NCBI GenBank assembly: GCA_021498095.1
Contig: JAIZWK010000001.1
Location: 2,405,666 to 2,469,665 of the forward strand
Direction of reading: 5' to 3'
DNA: 64,000 nucleotides
DNA from: Candidatus Harpocratesius repetitus
GTDB lineage: Archaea; Asgardarchaeota; Lokiarchaeia; Sigyniarchaeales; Promethearchaeaceae
The number at the start of each line of letters is the position of its first letter. The stretch's first letter is position 1. Under the pieces are notes generated by a model. That model ran no database searches, was not told the DNA's origin, and saw only the letters and a list, made by a program, of their open reading frames with translations. The position numbers were made by a program, and so were the translations under genes. Positions 20,178 through 30,988 of this stretch are shown piece after piece.

Positions 20178-20771
20178 CTAATGAAGCATGTGGATACTTG
20201 AAGAATGTCTATTTTCGACTTTCTCAGGATAAATATAATAATTGATTGTATTTATATGAGGATAAACATTAATAACAATTTGTGCCGTGTTTTGAATATT
20301 TCTTAATGAATGGGATAAATTTTGATTCTGTAAAAGAGAAAAATAGGCTAATGCTTTCATTTTATGCAAATAGGGACAAATTAATAGAAAGAAATTTGCA
20401 ACCATTACATCACTATACCAATCAACTATGAGATCATTTAGTAAGTCAAAAATATAATAGACATAAGGGCCTTGTTGTTCTATAATTTGAATAATTTGAG
20501 CAACAAAGTCTTCAAAACCTTCAGCAGGGTTCAAGAAAATGGTCGTTGCGGCATATTCATCTTTTATTACTTTTTTCTGATTCCCAAATCGGAAATAAAC
20601 CAAATTACACCTAGATTTATTAGCAAAACGAGCAAAATATTCGACAAATGGAATATAATCATCAATTGAAGAAATTTGCCAAACGAAATTATCGCCTGGT
20701 TTTATCCCTTGTAAAAGAGAATCCAGTTCTTCTAATCCTGTACTAATTTTTTTTTCATCCATACCCCTCAA
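20178..20771 (-). CDS. KaiC/RecA-like protein lacking a recognisable P-loop
   Basis: KISTGLEELDSLLQGIKPGDNFVWQISSIDDYIPFVEYFARFA resembles KaiC N-terminus but Walker A residues absent; in frame with the downstream PEP-binding ORF across one TAG. Confidence 0.6.
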   Translation of the reverse strand: MRGMDEKKISTGLEELDSLLQGIKPGDNFVWQISSIDDYIPFVEYFARFANKSRCNLVYFRFGNQKKVIKDEYAATTIFLNPAEGFEDFVAQIIQIIEQQGPYVYYIFDLLNDLIVDWYSDVMVANFFLLICPYLHKMKALAYFSLLQNQNLSHSLRNIQNTAQIVINVYPHINTINYYIYPEKVENRHSSSIHMLH

Positions 20772-21115
20772 TCACCATATCAACATTTCATGTAAAAAGA
20801 TTTCTCAAACAAATGGGGTTTTCTTAATATTTTGATTCAATCACCTAATGGGTGAAATTTATATGAAATTCATCCGATTTTCCTTTAATTTCAGTTTATA
20901 CTTCCTTTAATTTCACTAATAATTTGATGTGAATTAAAAATTTAAATCTTGATCAATTGATCAGTAAGTGAATTGTCTTGTGCTTTTAAATTGCGAATAT
21001 TTGCTTAAAACTTGATTATATCAAGCAATAGATTTTAAAATAAAAAACAATCTTGAACTTCTGATCTAATAAATAAAAATAAAAAAAATCAATCATGAAA
21101 TAATTAATAAATTTT

Positions 21116-22183
21116 TTAAATGTATTCAACAGTAGTGGTACCGGTTTTCAAGAGATCGCTTAGATTTTTCCTGATTTCATTGACATTCCCAACGTGAAAC
21201 TTAAAAAGATAAATAAACGTAAGTACAATGCTGGGAAATGCAATGATAACAATAAATCCGAATAAATATGCTCCTGCAAGTAAGTACACTTCAGCTGGCC
21301 CTAAACTATGGATATTTTCTTGTAAAGTTTGAATGTTTTGAAGGAGAAATCCATAGCCAAACATTATACCTCCTGTTCCTAAAAATTTCCTTAAAGTTCC
21401 CTTTCGAATTAACAATCCAACATTTTCACTGTTATGGTCAGGATCAATCGATTTTATACAAGCATCCTGCATTATCCATAAGGTTGGAATTAACCAACTC
21501 GAAAGTAGAGGGGAAATAAACACAATAATTATAATTATTTTTAATAAATTTTGACCTTCTTCAACAGTAGAAATAGGGGAAATCCATGTGAAAATCATAC
21601 CTACTAGCGAAGTAATCGCAAGTGATGCGGAAATTACATCAAAAATCCTATTTCCAATATCTTTCATTTTATTTGCATTTAAATTCGTTGGAACGCGTTC
21701 AATATAGTATGTTTTAGTTGGATCATATTTTAAATCCATCAAAAAATTCAAAACTTTCCAGAAAACAGAGATCTTTAATTTTTCCTTTGGTTGTTGCTTA
21801 TTTTTTTTGTTTTTTTTTTCTATATTGTATTTGTAATTTTTAACTAAAGGAACTAAATCGCGCTTAAAAAAAATCATTCCAATTTTCTTCCATAAAATAG
21901 GAATCAAAAAAAAGATGATTGGACTAAGTAATATTGCCCAAATCCCAATTGGTCGAAAGTATAGTAATAATAAACCCACAGTAATTACTGTAAAATAAAG
22001 GATTTTATGTATCACGTTTAGTTTCTCTAAGCGAAATTCGATAATTTTTTCTGCCTTTTCGATAGTATTCAAGTCAGGATTAGAAATTACGAAATTATCC
22101 GCTTGAATAGAATTGTCTGTAATATTATAATTATTATCGCTCATAAAAAATACTGGAATTTTGTTCCTAAAAAATATACTCAA
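21116..22183 (-). CDS. multi-pass membrane protein, unknown
   Basis: Several hydrophobic TM segments; intact ORF. Confidence 0.6.
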   Translation of the reverse strand: MSIFFRNKIPVFFMSDNNYNITDNSIQADNFVISNPDLNTIEKAEKIIEFRLEKLNVIHKILYFTVITVGLLLLYFRPIGIWAILLSPIIFFLIPILWKKIGMIFFKRDLVPLVKNYKYNIEKKNKKNKQQPKEKLKISVFWKVLNFLMDLKYDPTKTYYIERVPTNLNANKMKDIGNRIFDVISASLAITSLVGMIFTWISPISTVEEGQNLLKIIIIIVFISPLLSSWLIPTLWIMQDACIKSIDPDHNSENVGLLIRKGTLRKFLGTGGIMFGYGFLLQNIQTLQENIHSLGPAEVYLLAGAYLFGFIVIIAFPSIVLTFIYLFKFHVGNVNEIRKNLSDLLKTGTTTVEYI

Positions 22184-22196
22184 AAAAATTTTTTTA

Positions 22197-22607
22197 TTAA
22201 AATAATTTATTCAAATAACTTGATTTTTCTTTGATAATTTTAGAAAGAGTATCAATTGATTGTGAAAAATATGGACATATGCGCGCTATGCAAACTGCTT
22301 CTTCTAAATTTGTTTGAAAATCATTGAATGTACAACAGATATGATATTCATCACCGATGACTTCAATTTTTTCCGCATGTATACAACGAGAGCACGGTAG
22401 AACCACTAATGCCAGATTCTCCCTACATTCTAATTTTTCCATGATTCTCAAACTTATTATAAGAACACACAAACAAAATTCATATTGATTCCAATTATTC
22501 CAAAAAATTAATACAAACTTTACAATTTGGTAACAAACTTTTTTTCCATGTATCATTCTATTAATATTAATTAAGATGCCTCTTCGAAATCTCTTGGGAA
22601 TGCCCAA
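22197..22607 (-). CDS. small Cys-rich protein (true start probably internal, MEKLECREN...)
   Basis: CSRCIHAEKIEVIGDEYHICCTFNDF..AVCIARICPYF; annotated 5' end overlaps the divergent gene. Confidence 0.5.
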   Translation of the reverse strand: MGIPKRFRRGILININRMIHGKKVCYQIVKFVLIFWNNWNQYEFCLCVLIISLRIMEKLECRENLALVVLPCSRCIHAEKIEVIGDEYHICCTFNDFQTNLEEAVCIARICPYFSQSIDTLSKIIKEKSSYLNKLF

Positions 22608-24258
22608 TTATGTTCGATATACAAAAACCTTGAAATTACCACGAATTAAGTCTGGTAATTTCCCAAACCGTAGAATTGTTTTGATTTCTGACACTCACAT
22701 AAGTTCAGGAACAAATTCCAGTTTTAATTGCGTGATGTTTCGAAAAGGATTAGAAGAGATTTCTCAAATTCCCGATGTCGACTATATTATTCATCTTGGA
22801 GATCTAACTCATGATGGAACTTATATGGAATATGAAATCGCCTTAGACATGATTAGGAAAATAAATTCGGAGAAATTTTATATCATTCCAGGCAATCATG
22901 ATGCAAGAAATGTAGGTTATTTATTATTTGAAGAATTAGTGGGAAAACGTACTTTTGAAATTGAAGAACCGCATCTTTATATTTTAGGTGTAGATTCGAG
23001 TATCCCAGATCAAAATACTGGTCGAATTGGTTCAAGAGCTTTGGCATATAGTGAAAAAGCTTTTGAAGATCATACAGATCAAATTAAAATTTTCGCTTTT
23101 CACCATCAATTAATACCTATTCCTTATACTGGTAGGGAGCGTTCGGCTATTTATGATGCTGGAGACGCTCTTGAAATGGCACTGCGCACAAATGTTGATC
23201 TAATCTTGAATGGACATCGTCACATTTCTAATATCTATACCTGTTCGAGTGGAACAAGTGATTTAGTAATTTTTAATTCAGGTACTCTTTCTGCAAATAA
23301 GACACGCTATAGAGAATTGTTTACTTACACAGTTTTAGATATCGAAGAAAATTACGCTAAATTTATAACTAAAAAGTTAATGGATGGGAATTATATTGAA
23401 CGAAGACGTTATATTCACCAACGATTTCAGCCATTTCAATTTAATAATATTTCTTCAAATTTAGATGAAAAAGTAAAACCAGATTTAAATTCTATGAAAC
23501 CAATTGCAAAAATTGTTCATGCAGGAAACTCTCATTTTGGTGCTTCTTATTTTCTTTCAGATATTTTCTTACATGCTGTTAGACAAATAAATAGTTGGAA
23601 TCCAGATATTTTTATCTTTACTGGATCATTAACTGGAGGAAATAGAGCAGAAGAATATGAATTAGCAAAAAAGCAACTAGCTGGGATAAAGACTTTGCAA
23701 ATTATACTACCCGGATTTAAAGATTTGACAAAATATGGATGGGATCGATTTTCTAATTATTTTAGTGAAACTGAACCAAATTTTGAAAATGAAAATTTAA
23801 GAATATTAGGATTAAATACTGTGGATCCTCATATTAGCAATGGTGCTGTAGGTAGAAAACGAATGAAAGAAATCACTGAATTTTTTTCAGAGAAAGTCGA
23901 TTCAAAAATAAATATAATTGCAATGAATCACCGTTTAATTCCTTCACCTAAACTTAAGTTTGAAAAGATTCTTGAAGATTCGGGTAGTGTACTAAAGAAT
24001 TTTACCGATCCTAGTAATAATATTAATTTGATCTTGATGGGTAAGAACAATATTGGATTTTCATTACAACTTGAAGAAACAATTCTATCTTTTACAGGTT
24101 CTCTTTCTTCAATTCAATGTGTTCGCCCACATTTTCACACTTTCAATAAAATATACATTTTTTCTAACAGTTCTATATCTGTATATGAACATGTAATTGA
24201 ACATAATAAATCATATCTTTTAGGTCATTTTTGGCAATCCACAACTGCAAGTAGATAA
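22576..24258 (+). CDS. calcineurin-like metallophosphoesterase, two tandem domains (second degenerate)
   Basis: LISDTHISSG, HLGDLTHDG, GNHDARN, FAFHHQL, LNGHRHISN; second half repeats the fold (IAMNHRLIPSP). Confidence 0.85.
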   Translation: MPLRNLLGMPNYVRYTKTLKLPRIKSGNFPNRRIVLISDTHISSGTNSSFNCVMFRKGLEEISQIPDVDYIIHLGDLTHDGTYMEYEIALDMIRKINSEKFYIIPGNHDARNVGYLLFEELVGKRTFEIEEPHLYILGVDSSIPDQNTGRIGSRALAYSEKAFEDHTDQIKIFAFHHQLIPIPYTGRERSAIYDAGDALEMALRTNVDLILNGHRHISNIYTCSSGTSDLVIFNSGTLSANKTRYRELFTYTVLDIEENYAKFITKKLMDGNYIERRRYIHQRFQPFQFNNISSNLDEKVKPDLNSMKPIAKIVHAGNSHFGASYFLSDIFLHAVRQINSWNPDIFIFTGSLTGGNRAEEYELAKKQLAGIKTLQIILPGFKDLTKYGWDRFSNYFSETEPNFENENLRILGLNTVDPHISNGAVGRKRMKEITEFFSEKVDSKINIIAMNHRLIPSPKLKFEKILEDSGSVLKNFTDPSNNINLILMGKNNIGFSLQLEETILSFTGSLSSIQCVRPHFHTFNKIYIFSNSSISVYEHVIEHNKSYLLGHFWQSTTASR

Positions 24259-24260
24259 TT

Positions 24261-24566
24261 ATGCTGACACAAAGAAGAATTTTCTCAATTGGAATAGCGA
24301 TGGTAATCATATTTGGAATAATTTCTGGAGCTACTGGTTATTTTATATTTAGATTCTTTCCAGATTTTTCTATCCATTGGGTTTTAGGAGGTTTTACTTT
24401 TCTATTTTGGTGTTCTTTATTTGTTTATTTCCTACCTAATAATTACCCTTTAGGCCAAAAAAAGGATATTTTACTCAGATCTGGATATTTATCTGTGATA
24501 TTTCTTATATTTTATATCCCGTGTTATTTTCTTGGATTTTCTATTTTTTTCAAAATAGGATGGTGA
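24261..24566 (+). CDS. small membrane protein
   Basis: Three predicted TM stretches; abuts upstream gene. Confidence 0.5.
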   Translation: MLTQRRIFSIGIAMVIIFGIISGATGYFIFRFFPDFSIHWVLGGFTFLFWCSLFVYFLPNNYPLGQKKDILLRSGYLSVIFLIFYIPCYFLGFSIFFKIGW

Positions 24567-24668
24567 TAACAGATTTCTAAAAATAAATTATTTTCAATTA
24601 AATTTCACTCGAATACATTCTTTCAAAAGTCCTTTAAAAGACTAATTTCAAAGTCATTCAAACATTGG

Positions 24669-25877
24669 GTGTTCTATTTCACAATTTTTATGATCTTGAG
24701 TTGTTCTTTTTCGAATTTAATAATGTTTTCTGGGAAGAATAATAACAAATTTTCATCACTTCTCTCATCTCCTCGAGATTTTGATATTATTCAAGATGGC
24801 GAATTTAAAAATTCCTTCATAGTTCTCGATGGAGTTAATCAATTGAAAATTATTTCTCAAAATAATAAAATTCTGGCAGAGAATGTTCTTCAAATTCCTT
24901 ATGTTAGTGATATAGAAATGGGACCTAATAATACAATTTTTATTGTTGATCAATTACAAGATAAAATAATACAAGTTCCACTTTCAAATGTATCACACGT
25001 TCTTTGGCAGTGGAATGCACATAATCCTGCAGATATCAATTGGTCAGAGTGGCTTTCTCATCAATATTGGGATAATAATTCTGTACTATCATTTTCAAAA
25101 AGTGTAAATTCATCTGATTTCTTTTTGGGTATAAGTTCAATTCAATTATTAAATGGTTCACAACAAGCACAAAATGCTTCATCTCTTTTAGTTTGCTGTG
25201 AATCTTTTAACTTTATTTTTGAATTAACTATTTCTGAAACATCTGAAATTATATGGTCTTACGGTAAATACATTAAATATGATTCTCTTGAATCTCCTCG
25301 GGTTGCATTATTAGCTCCAACTTCAGATCTATTTATTGGTGAACGCGATTCTCACCTTATTAGTCGAATTAATTATCCTTCTAGATTTTTAATGTCCTAT
25401 TATTCGCGTACTTTTCCGAATGGTTTTGTGAAAGAAATTCAAGATATCGATTGGATTTCTCAAAACATGATATTGGTTGCATCATTTGGTACTCCTGGTC
25501 TTTCTTTGGTTAATATGAGTTGGCCTTCTTCTTCAAAATCATTTGATTCTTTAGATATTGCCACTCCACAAGCTATAATGCATAATTCTTCCAAGATTTT
25601 TGTTTTAGATGAAAAAAGCTCTTCAATTTATATTTTAGATTCTTATTCTTTTGAAGTGGAGAAACAAATTGGTGAATCTTGGAGAAATTCTCGACTTTCT
25701 TTTGAATTTATTTTCCCAATTGGATATTTAGTTGGTGTATTTTTGTTGATATTTTGGAAATCTCCCCCAATGAAAAGAGATCTATTGATTACAAATATTA
25801 TTTTCTTTGGAGTGATAATTATATTATTTATTCAAAGGCAGACTCTTCTTTATATTCTTTATTGGCATTTTTCTTAA
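24669..25877 (+). CDS. membrane beta-propeller protein (arylsulfotransferase/NHL-like)
   Basis: HNPADINWSEWLSHQYWDN..., FNFIFELTISETSEIIWSYGKY, C-terminal TM helices. Confidence 0.55.
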   Translation: MFYFTIFMILSCSFSNLIMFSGKNNNKFSSLLSSPRDFDIIQDGEFKNSFIVLDGVNQLKIISQNNKILAENVLQIPYVSDIEMGPNNTIFIVDQLQDKIIQVPLSNVSHVLWQWNAHNPADINWSEWLSHQYWDNNSVLSFSKSVNSSDFFLGISSIQLLNGSQQAQNASSLLVCCESFNFIFELTISETSEIIWSYGKYIKYDSLESPRVALLAPTSDLFIGERDSHLISRINYPSRFLMSYYSRTFPNGFVKEIQDIDWISQNMILVASFGTPGLSLVNMSWPSSSKSFDSLDIATPQAIMHNSSKIFVLDEKSSSIYILDSYSFEVEKQIGESWRNSRLSFEFIFPIGYLVGVFLLIFWKSPPMKRDLLITNIIFFGVIIILFIQRQTLLYILYWHFS

Positions 25878-25942
25878 TTTTTGAAAACGCAAAGTTTTTG
25901 GTTTTTTGTATATTTTCATTTAGTATTGGGTGATTAAGACCT

Positions 25943-27166
25943 ATGAAAAAAGTAGAACTTCTTGCGCCAGCCCAAAACAAGAAATCTATCCAAGCAGTTG
26001 CACCATTTGCCAATGCTGTTTATTTTGGAAGTGATGCTTTGAATATGCGAATGAATGCGGATAATTTCTCTTTGCAGGATCTTAAGCCCATTGTTTCTTT
26101 CTGCCATGATTTGAATCTACGTGCTTATTTAACAACTAATGTAATAATTTATGAAAACGAACTTAATTATTTAGAAAATCTATTTCAAACTGCAAAAATT
26201 GCTGAAATCGATGCAGTTATAGTACATGATCTTGCTGCTGTTGAATTAGCGCGAGAAATGGGCATACCTTTTCATATTTCTACACAAGCAAGTGTTTCAA
26301 ATTCTCGTGCTGCAAAATTTTATGAAAAACTTGGTGCAAAAAGAATTATTCTTGCGCGGGAATGTTCTCTTGCTCAAATTAAAGAAATTGGGCAGAAATT
26401 GACAGACGCTGAAATCGAAACTTTTGTTCATGGTGCCCAATGCACTTCAGTTTCAGGAAGATGTTATTTTTCAGCATATGTTTATGACGATCCTGTATGT
26501 TCTGCAAATCGAGGAAGATGTCTACAACCTTGTCGACACAAATGGACTTTGAAGCATTATTCCGGAGTAGAAATCGATTATAGTGAAGGTTTTTTCTTAA
26601 ATTCAAAAGATCTTTGCATGATTGCTCACATACCTAAACTTATTGATGCAAACATTGCTTCATTCAAAATCGAAGGAAGAATGCGAGATCCTCATTATAT
26701 CGAAATTGTTTCCCAATGTTATCGAGAAGCCATTGATGCCACATACTCGGGGACTTTCTCTAAAGAAATGGTTGATTCATGGATGGAAAGATTAGAGAAA
26801 GTTTATAATCGTGGATTTTCAACTGGTTTTTATTTTCAGCGACCTGGCCCTGAAGATATTTCAGTAAATCAATCAGGAAATCAAGCAAAAACAAAGAAAG
26901 TCCAAATTGGAAAGGTGATTGCATATTATCGGGAAGTTAAAGTTGCAAAAATTGCACTTCACACCGGTAGATTACATTTAGGTGATGAAATAGTTTTTGA
27001 AGGATCGAAATTGGGCACTTATTTACGGCAAAACATACAATCAATGCAGTTTAAAACTAAGTCTATTACCGAAACACCCCAAATCCCCCCTAATAGAAGC
27101 GTAATTATTACAACCAAGGTGGATAAACCTGTAAAAAAAGGAGATTGGGTCTACCAATATAATTAG
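25943..27166 (+). CDS. peptidase U32 family protein
   Basis: KKVELLAPAQNKKSIQAVAPFANAVYFGSDALNMR...VHGAQCTSVSGRCYFSAYVYDDPVCSANRGRCLQPCRHKW. Confidence 0.92.
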   Translation: MKKVELLAPAQNKKSIQAVAPFANAVYFGSDALNMRMNADNFSLQDLKPIVSFCHDLNLRAYLTTNVIIYENELNYLENLFQTAKIAEIDAVIVHDLAAVELAREMGIPFHISTQASVSNSRAAKFYEKLGAKRIILARECSLAQIKEIGQKLTDAEIETFVHGAQCTSVSGRCYFSAYVYDDPVCSANRGRCLQPCRHKWTLKHYSGVEIDYSEGFFLNSKDLCMIAHIPKLIDANIASFKIEGRMRDPHYIEIVSQCYREAIDATYSGTFSKEMVDSWMERLEKVYNRGFSTGFYFQRPGPEDISVNQSGNQAKTKKVQIGKVIAYYREVKVAKIALHTGRLHLGDEIVFEGSKLGTYLRQNIQSMQFKTKSITETPQIPPNRSVIITTKVDKPVKKGDWVYQYN

Positions 27167-27293
27167 ATCATATAAATAAGTTATTTTTTATCAGTATTTA
27201 TATCAAAGATCCCTTTGTGATATAATGCAGAACTTTCAATTGTATTTTTCTTATAAAGAATACCTTTTAATTTTAAGTAGATACCCGTTACAT

Positions 27294-28487
27294 ATGAGCG
27301 AAAACTCACGAAAAAAACGATTAAAGGAAATAATTCTGCAACTTCACGCAGGAAAGGATCCTAATAAGCTAAAAGATGTATTTAGAAAGGACTTTGGAAG
27401 TATATCTTCTGATGAAATTGCCGCTATGGAACAAGAATTAATCAGTAATGGAGAATTAACTGCTGAACAGGTAACAAAATTATGCGATTTGCATGTGGAG
27501 ATTTTTAAAGAATCAATTGAAATTCCGGATCATCCAGAATTGAGTCCAGGCCATCCTATTCATACGTATAGGATGGAAAATGTTAAAGCAAAAGATATTA
27601 TTAAAGAACTACGTCAAAACTTCAATCCATCCCTTTTCAAATCTTTAGAACAGATCAAAATCCATTATACTCGCCTAGAAAATCAACTTTTCCCCTTACT
27701 TGAAGAAGTGGGTTTTTCTGGACCTTCTCAAGTAATGTGGGCAAAACATGATGAAGTAAGAGAGATGTTTCGCAACCCAGATACAGTTGATAAAGAAGAA
27801 CTTTATCAGGCAATTGAAGAAATGGCATTTAAAGAAGAAAATATTCTCTTCCCAGCAGCTTTAGATAAATTATCAGAAACACAATGGATAAAAGTAAAAA
27901 ATGGAGAAGAACAAATAGGGTTTGCTTGGGTTACTCCAGGAAATCAATGGAAACCAATAACTCCAGCAACATTACACCAAACTTCAATAAAACCAATATT
28001 GTCGAAAATAAAATCAAAAGACAATACGAAAAATCATAGCTCTTTATCAAATTTAACATCCAACTTAGGTGTTCATTTAGATCTTAATACAGGTACATTA
28101 ACTTTAAACCAACTAGATCTCATGCTTCAACACCTTCCACTCGATTTGACATTCATTGATGCAGATGATAATGTACTATATTATTCTGATACGCCAGAAC
28201 GTATCTTTCCCCGTAGTCCCGGAATAATTGGAAGAAATGTTATGAATTGCCATCCTCCTAAAAGTCAACATATTGTAAAAAGGATTTTGGAATCGTTTAA
28301 GAATGGTAGCAAAGATGTCGCCGAATTTTGGATTCAAATGGGAGGAAAATTCATTTACATTCGATACTTTGCAGTACGCGATGTAAATAATAACTATGCA
28401 GGAACATTAGAAGTTTCACAAGAGATTTCACATCTTAAAACCCTAGAAGGAGAGCGCAGACTGCTGAATTGGGAACAAGATAATTAA
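27294..28487 (+). CDS. DUF438 / hemerythrin HHE / PAS domain protein
   Basis: RKKRLKEIILQLHAGKDPNKLKDVFRKDFG...DHPELSPGHPIHTYRMEN; PAS-like C-terminus; likely Met start MSENSRKKR at 27294. Confidence 0.88.
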   Translation: MSENSRKKRLKEIILQLHAGKDPNKLKDVFRKDFGSISSDEIAAMEQELISNGELTAEQVTKLCDLHVEIFKESIEIPDHPELSPGHPIHTYRMENVKAKDIIKELRQNFNPSLFKSLEQIKIHYTRLENQLFPLLEEVGFSGPSQVMWAKHDEVREMFRNPDTVDKEELYQAIEEMAFKEENILFPAALDKLSETQWIKVKNGEEQIGFAWVTPGNQWKPITPATLHQTSIKPILSKIKSKDNTKNHSSLSNLTSNLGVHLDLNTGTLTLNQLDLMLQHLPLDLTFIDADDNVLYYSDTPERIFPRSPGIIGRNVMNCHPPKSQHIVKRILESFKNGSKDVAEFWIQMGGKFIYIRYFAVRDVNNNYAGTLEVSQEISHLKTLEGERRLLNWEQDN

Positions 28488-28646
28488 GATTTTTTTATTT
28501 TCCATAAATATTTTTTTTAATTTTCTTCAGAACTCTTCAATTTTTATTAATAAATTGCAATATTAAGAAAAGAATTTGATTTTAAGAGTTGGATTTTGAT
28601 ATATTTTAACTAAAAGAAAAAGAGAGAAAAAATTTAAGAAATATTT

Positions 28647-30716
28647 CTATTTCCATTCATAACCGCAATCTTTGCAGTAATATTTTTTACCATATATTGG
28701 TGAACCGCTAATATATGAAATTGGATGTTCACGATCTTCTTTGGTTCCAATATTCTTCGAATTACAGTGTGCACAGATTAGTCGACTATCACTTTGCTCT
28801 GGTTTATTTTCCCGAATTACTGCTTTTACTGGTTCTTCTTCTGCAGGTGCTTCTTCAGATTCTTTTGGTTCACTTTCGACTTTTTGTTTTAATTCAGTTA
28901 CTCCCCGATTCATATAATCTGCTTTGGCAACTCGCACAACAGGTTCAAAACGCTCAAAATTACCAGAACCTTCAGCATCATATGAAAGTATGACTTGATC
29001 TCCTGGTTGCATAATATCTAACATCCAAATAACTTTGGAGGGGTGATTTCCTTCAGATACATTATATTCAGGATTTAAATCACTTGGACTGAAATTAGCT
29101 ACTTTAAAACCTGCAGGGATTGTTTCTTCTATAGCTACATTTTTTAATTCAACTTCACCTGCATTTTTAATCTTAATTTTAACACGAAATTCACCCACAG
29201 AACTTCCAGGTTGAATCGCTTTAGAAGTTTTAAGTTTTCGTTTTGCATATTGAATTTTTACTTCAGGATTCTCATCTGTAAATTCAAATGCATATCCTTC
29301 TGGCAAAGTTTTCGCAAAGGTTGAAATTTTAAGATTATACTGCTCATTTGGTTGAGGATTTTGAGCAACGATAGGATAAGTAATCACTATTTTTGAACCA
29401 GGTAAATATTTCTTTGGTAATTCTGTTAATTTAAAGAAATCCATTTCTATTGTGTGAGGAGTTCCAACATTATGATCATTTGGGCTTATTGTATATTTTA
29501 GGTTTTCTTGTTCAATTTTTGTTATTGTATCTCCATTAGCATCAACTAAGTGTGCATTAATTTCCATTATATCTGGAACATCAAAATCGACTGGAATGGT
29601 ATCAATAACTTTCAATTCGTTAATTGTGGCTGTTCCAACATTAGTAATAGTGTTAGTAATTCTGATATCAGTCTTTGCATTTGCTTTAACTTGTGGAGGA
29701 TTAATATCTTTTTCTACATTTGTTTCTAAAACATTAAACTCAGATGGAACCTTAACAATTTTACCATTAAGTACGGTTTCTACAATATAATTTACAGTGA
29801 AATCAACTTTATGAGAAAATTTAGGCACATTTACTGATTCTAATGAAAATTCATGAACCCATGACTCATTAGGTGGTAATACAACATTTAAATCCAAATC
29901 AATGATTTTATCTTGGATTTCAGTATTATGAATAACTTCTGCTTTAGTAATGGTTAATTCAAAATCCGAATCATTATCGAATTCTAACTCGCATTTCCAC
30001 CAACCAGGTTTAGTATCATCTTCTTCTGAAGAGATTCCAACCATTGTTTCGGTTATTGCTTTTACTTTAGCTGCAATTTTAGATTTCAAAGCATTTGGGG
30101 CAGTATAGGTTACTTGAAGTTCATTTCCATTTTTTATCTTAGAATCTGTAATAGTAGCTCGACCTTCGATTTCAATTTCTGTAGATTCATGAGGTGCTAA
30201 TGAATCAATTATCCACTTTAATTGTCGTGTTTCACCATCATATACTGCATTACCGCTGCTAAATCTTGCGATTTTCACTTCTTTCAAATAATCAGCAAGA
30301 GTTTTTGTGAGTTCAATGTTTCGAATTGGAACATCGATTGTATTGGTTAATGTGATAAATATTGAACCAAAATTCTTGGCATTAAGAGTAAAATTTTGAT
30401 TTAAATCATCAAAATCTTTAGAAGTATCAAATTTTTCTACCACTTCAAGGACAGGTTTTTTCATCTGCGGAATATCATATTCAAAAAGCCAGGTATTTTC
30501 TGGAGCAATTACATTTCGCTCGTAATGGCTTTGAATATTCTTCAATAATTCAGTATCTTGAATATCCAACTCTACATTCCATATTTTATGGGCTGAAGAT
30601 GGATTAACAACTTCTAATTTTCCGTTACAGATTATGGAATCAACCGAATTGTCGGCTTTCAAAACGGTTTCTTCCATTTCTTTAATATTTATATTAATTT
30701 TATCTTTACTTGGCAT
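28647..30716 (-). CDS. large DUF11-like repeat protein with C-terminal zinc ribbon
   Basis: Repeated VxNxGxxxIxxxxVxDTIP-like segments; C-terminal CAHC...YYCKDCGYEW. Confidence 0.65.
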   Translation of the reverse strand: MPSKDKININIKEMEETVLKADNSVDSIICNGKLEVVNPSSAHKIWNVELDIQDTELLKNIQSHYERNVIAPENTWLFEYDIPQMKKPVLEVVEKFDTSKDFDDLNQNFTLNAKNFGSIFITLTNTIDVPIRNIELTKTLADYLKEVKIARFSSGNAVYDGETRQLKWIIDSLAPHESTEIEIEGRATITDSKIKNGNELQVTYTAPNALKSKIAAKVKAITETMVGISSEEDDTKPGWWKCELEFDNDSDFELTITKAEVIHNTEIQDKIIDLDLNVVLPPNESWVHEFSLESVNVPKFSHKVDFTVNYIVETVLNGKIVKVPSEFNVLETNVEKDINPPQVKANAKTDIRITNTITNVGTATINELKVIDTIPVDFDVPDIMEINAHLVDANGDTITKIEQENLKYTISPNDHNVGTPHTIEMDFFKLTELPKKYLPGSKIVITYPIVAQNPQPNEQYNLKISTFAKTLPEGYAFEFTDENPEVKIQYAKRKLKTSKAIQPGSSVGEFRVKIKIKNAGEVELKNVAIEETIPAGFKVANFSPSDLNPEYNVSEGNHPSKVIWMLDIMQPGDQVILSYDAEGSGNFERFEPVVRVAKADYMNRGVTELKQKVESEPKESEEAPAEEEPVKAVIRENKPEQSDSRLICAHCNSKNIGTKEDREHPISYISGSPIYGKKYYCKDCGYEWK

Positions 30717-30988
30717 ACAACAATCACTTTTAATCGTTTAATGGAATTAGCGAGAGGGGTAAAAGGTGCATATTTTACCTTCAAACCAACAACGGGAAAA
30801 ATATGAGAGCATATCATGGATTTTAGACATTTTTGTTTGTGTATTCTGCAAAGTTCTCAAGAATTCCCTATCATGATTAACATTTTCGGCTTTTTAAAGT
30901 TTTATCTAGAGAAAATTCTTAGAAAAAATTTCATAAATATAGAGAAAAAATCCAATTTTTCATTTTTGCTCATTTCTTAGAAAATTTT

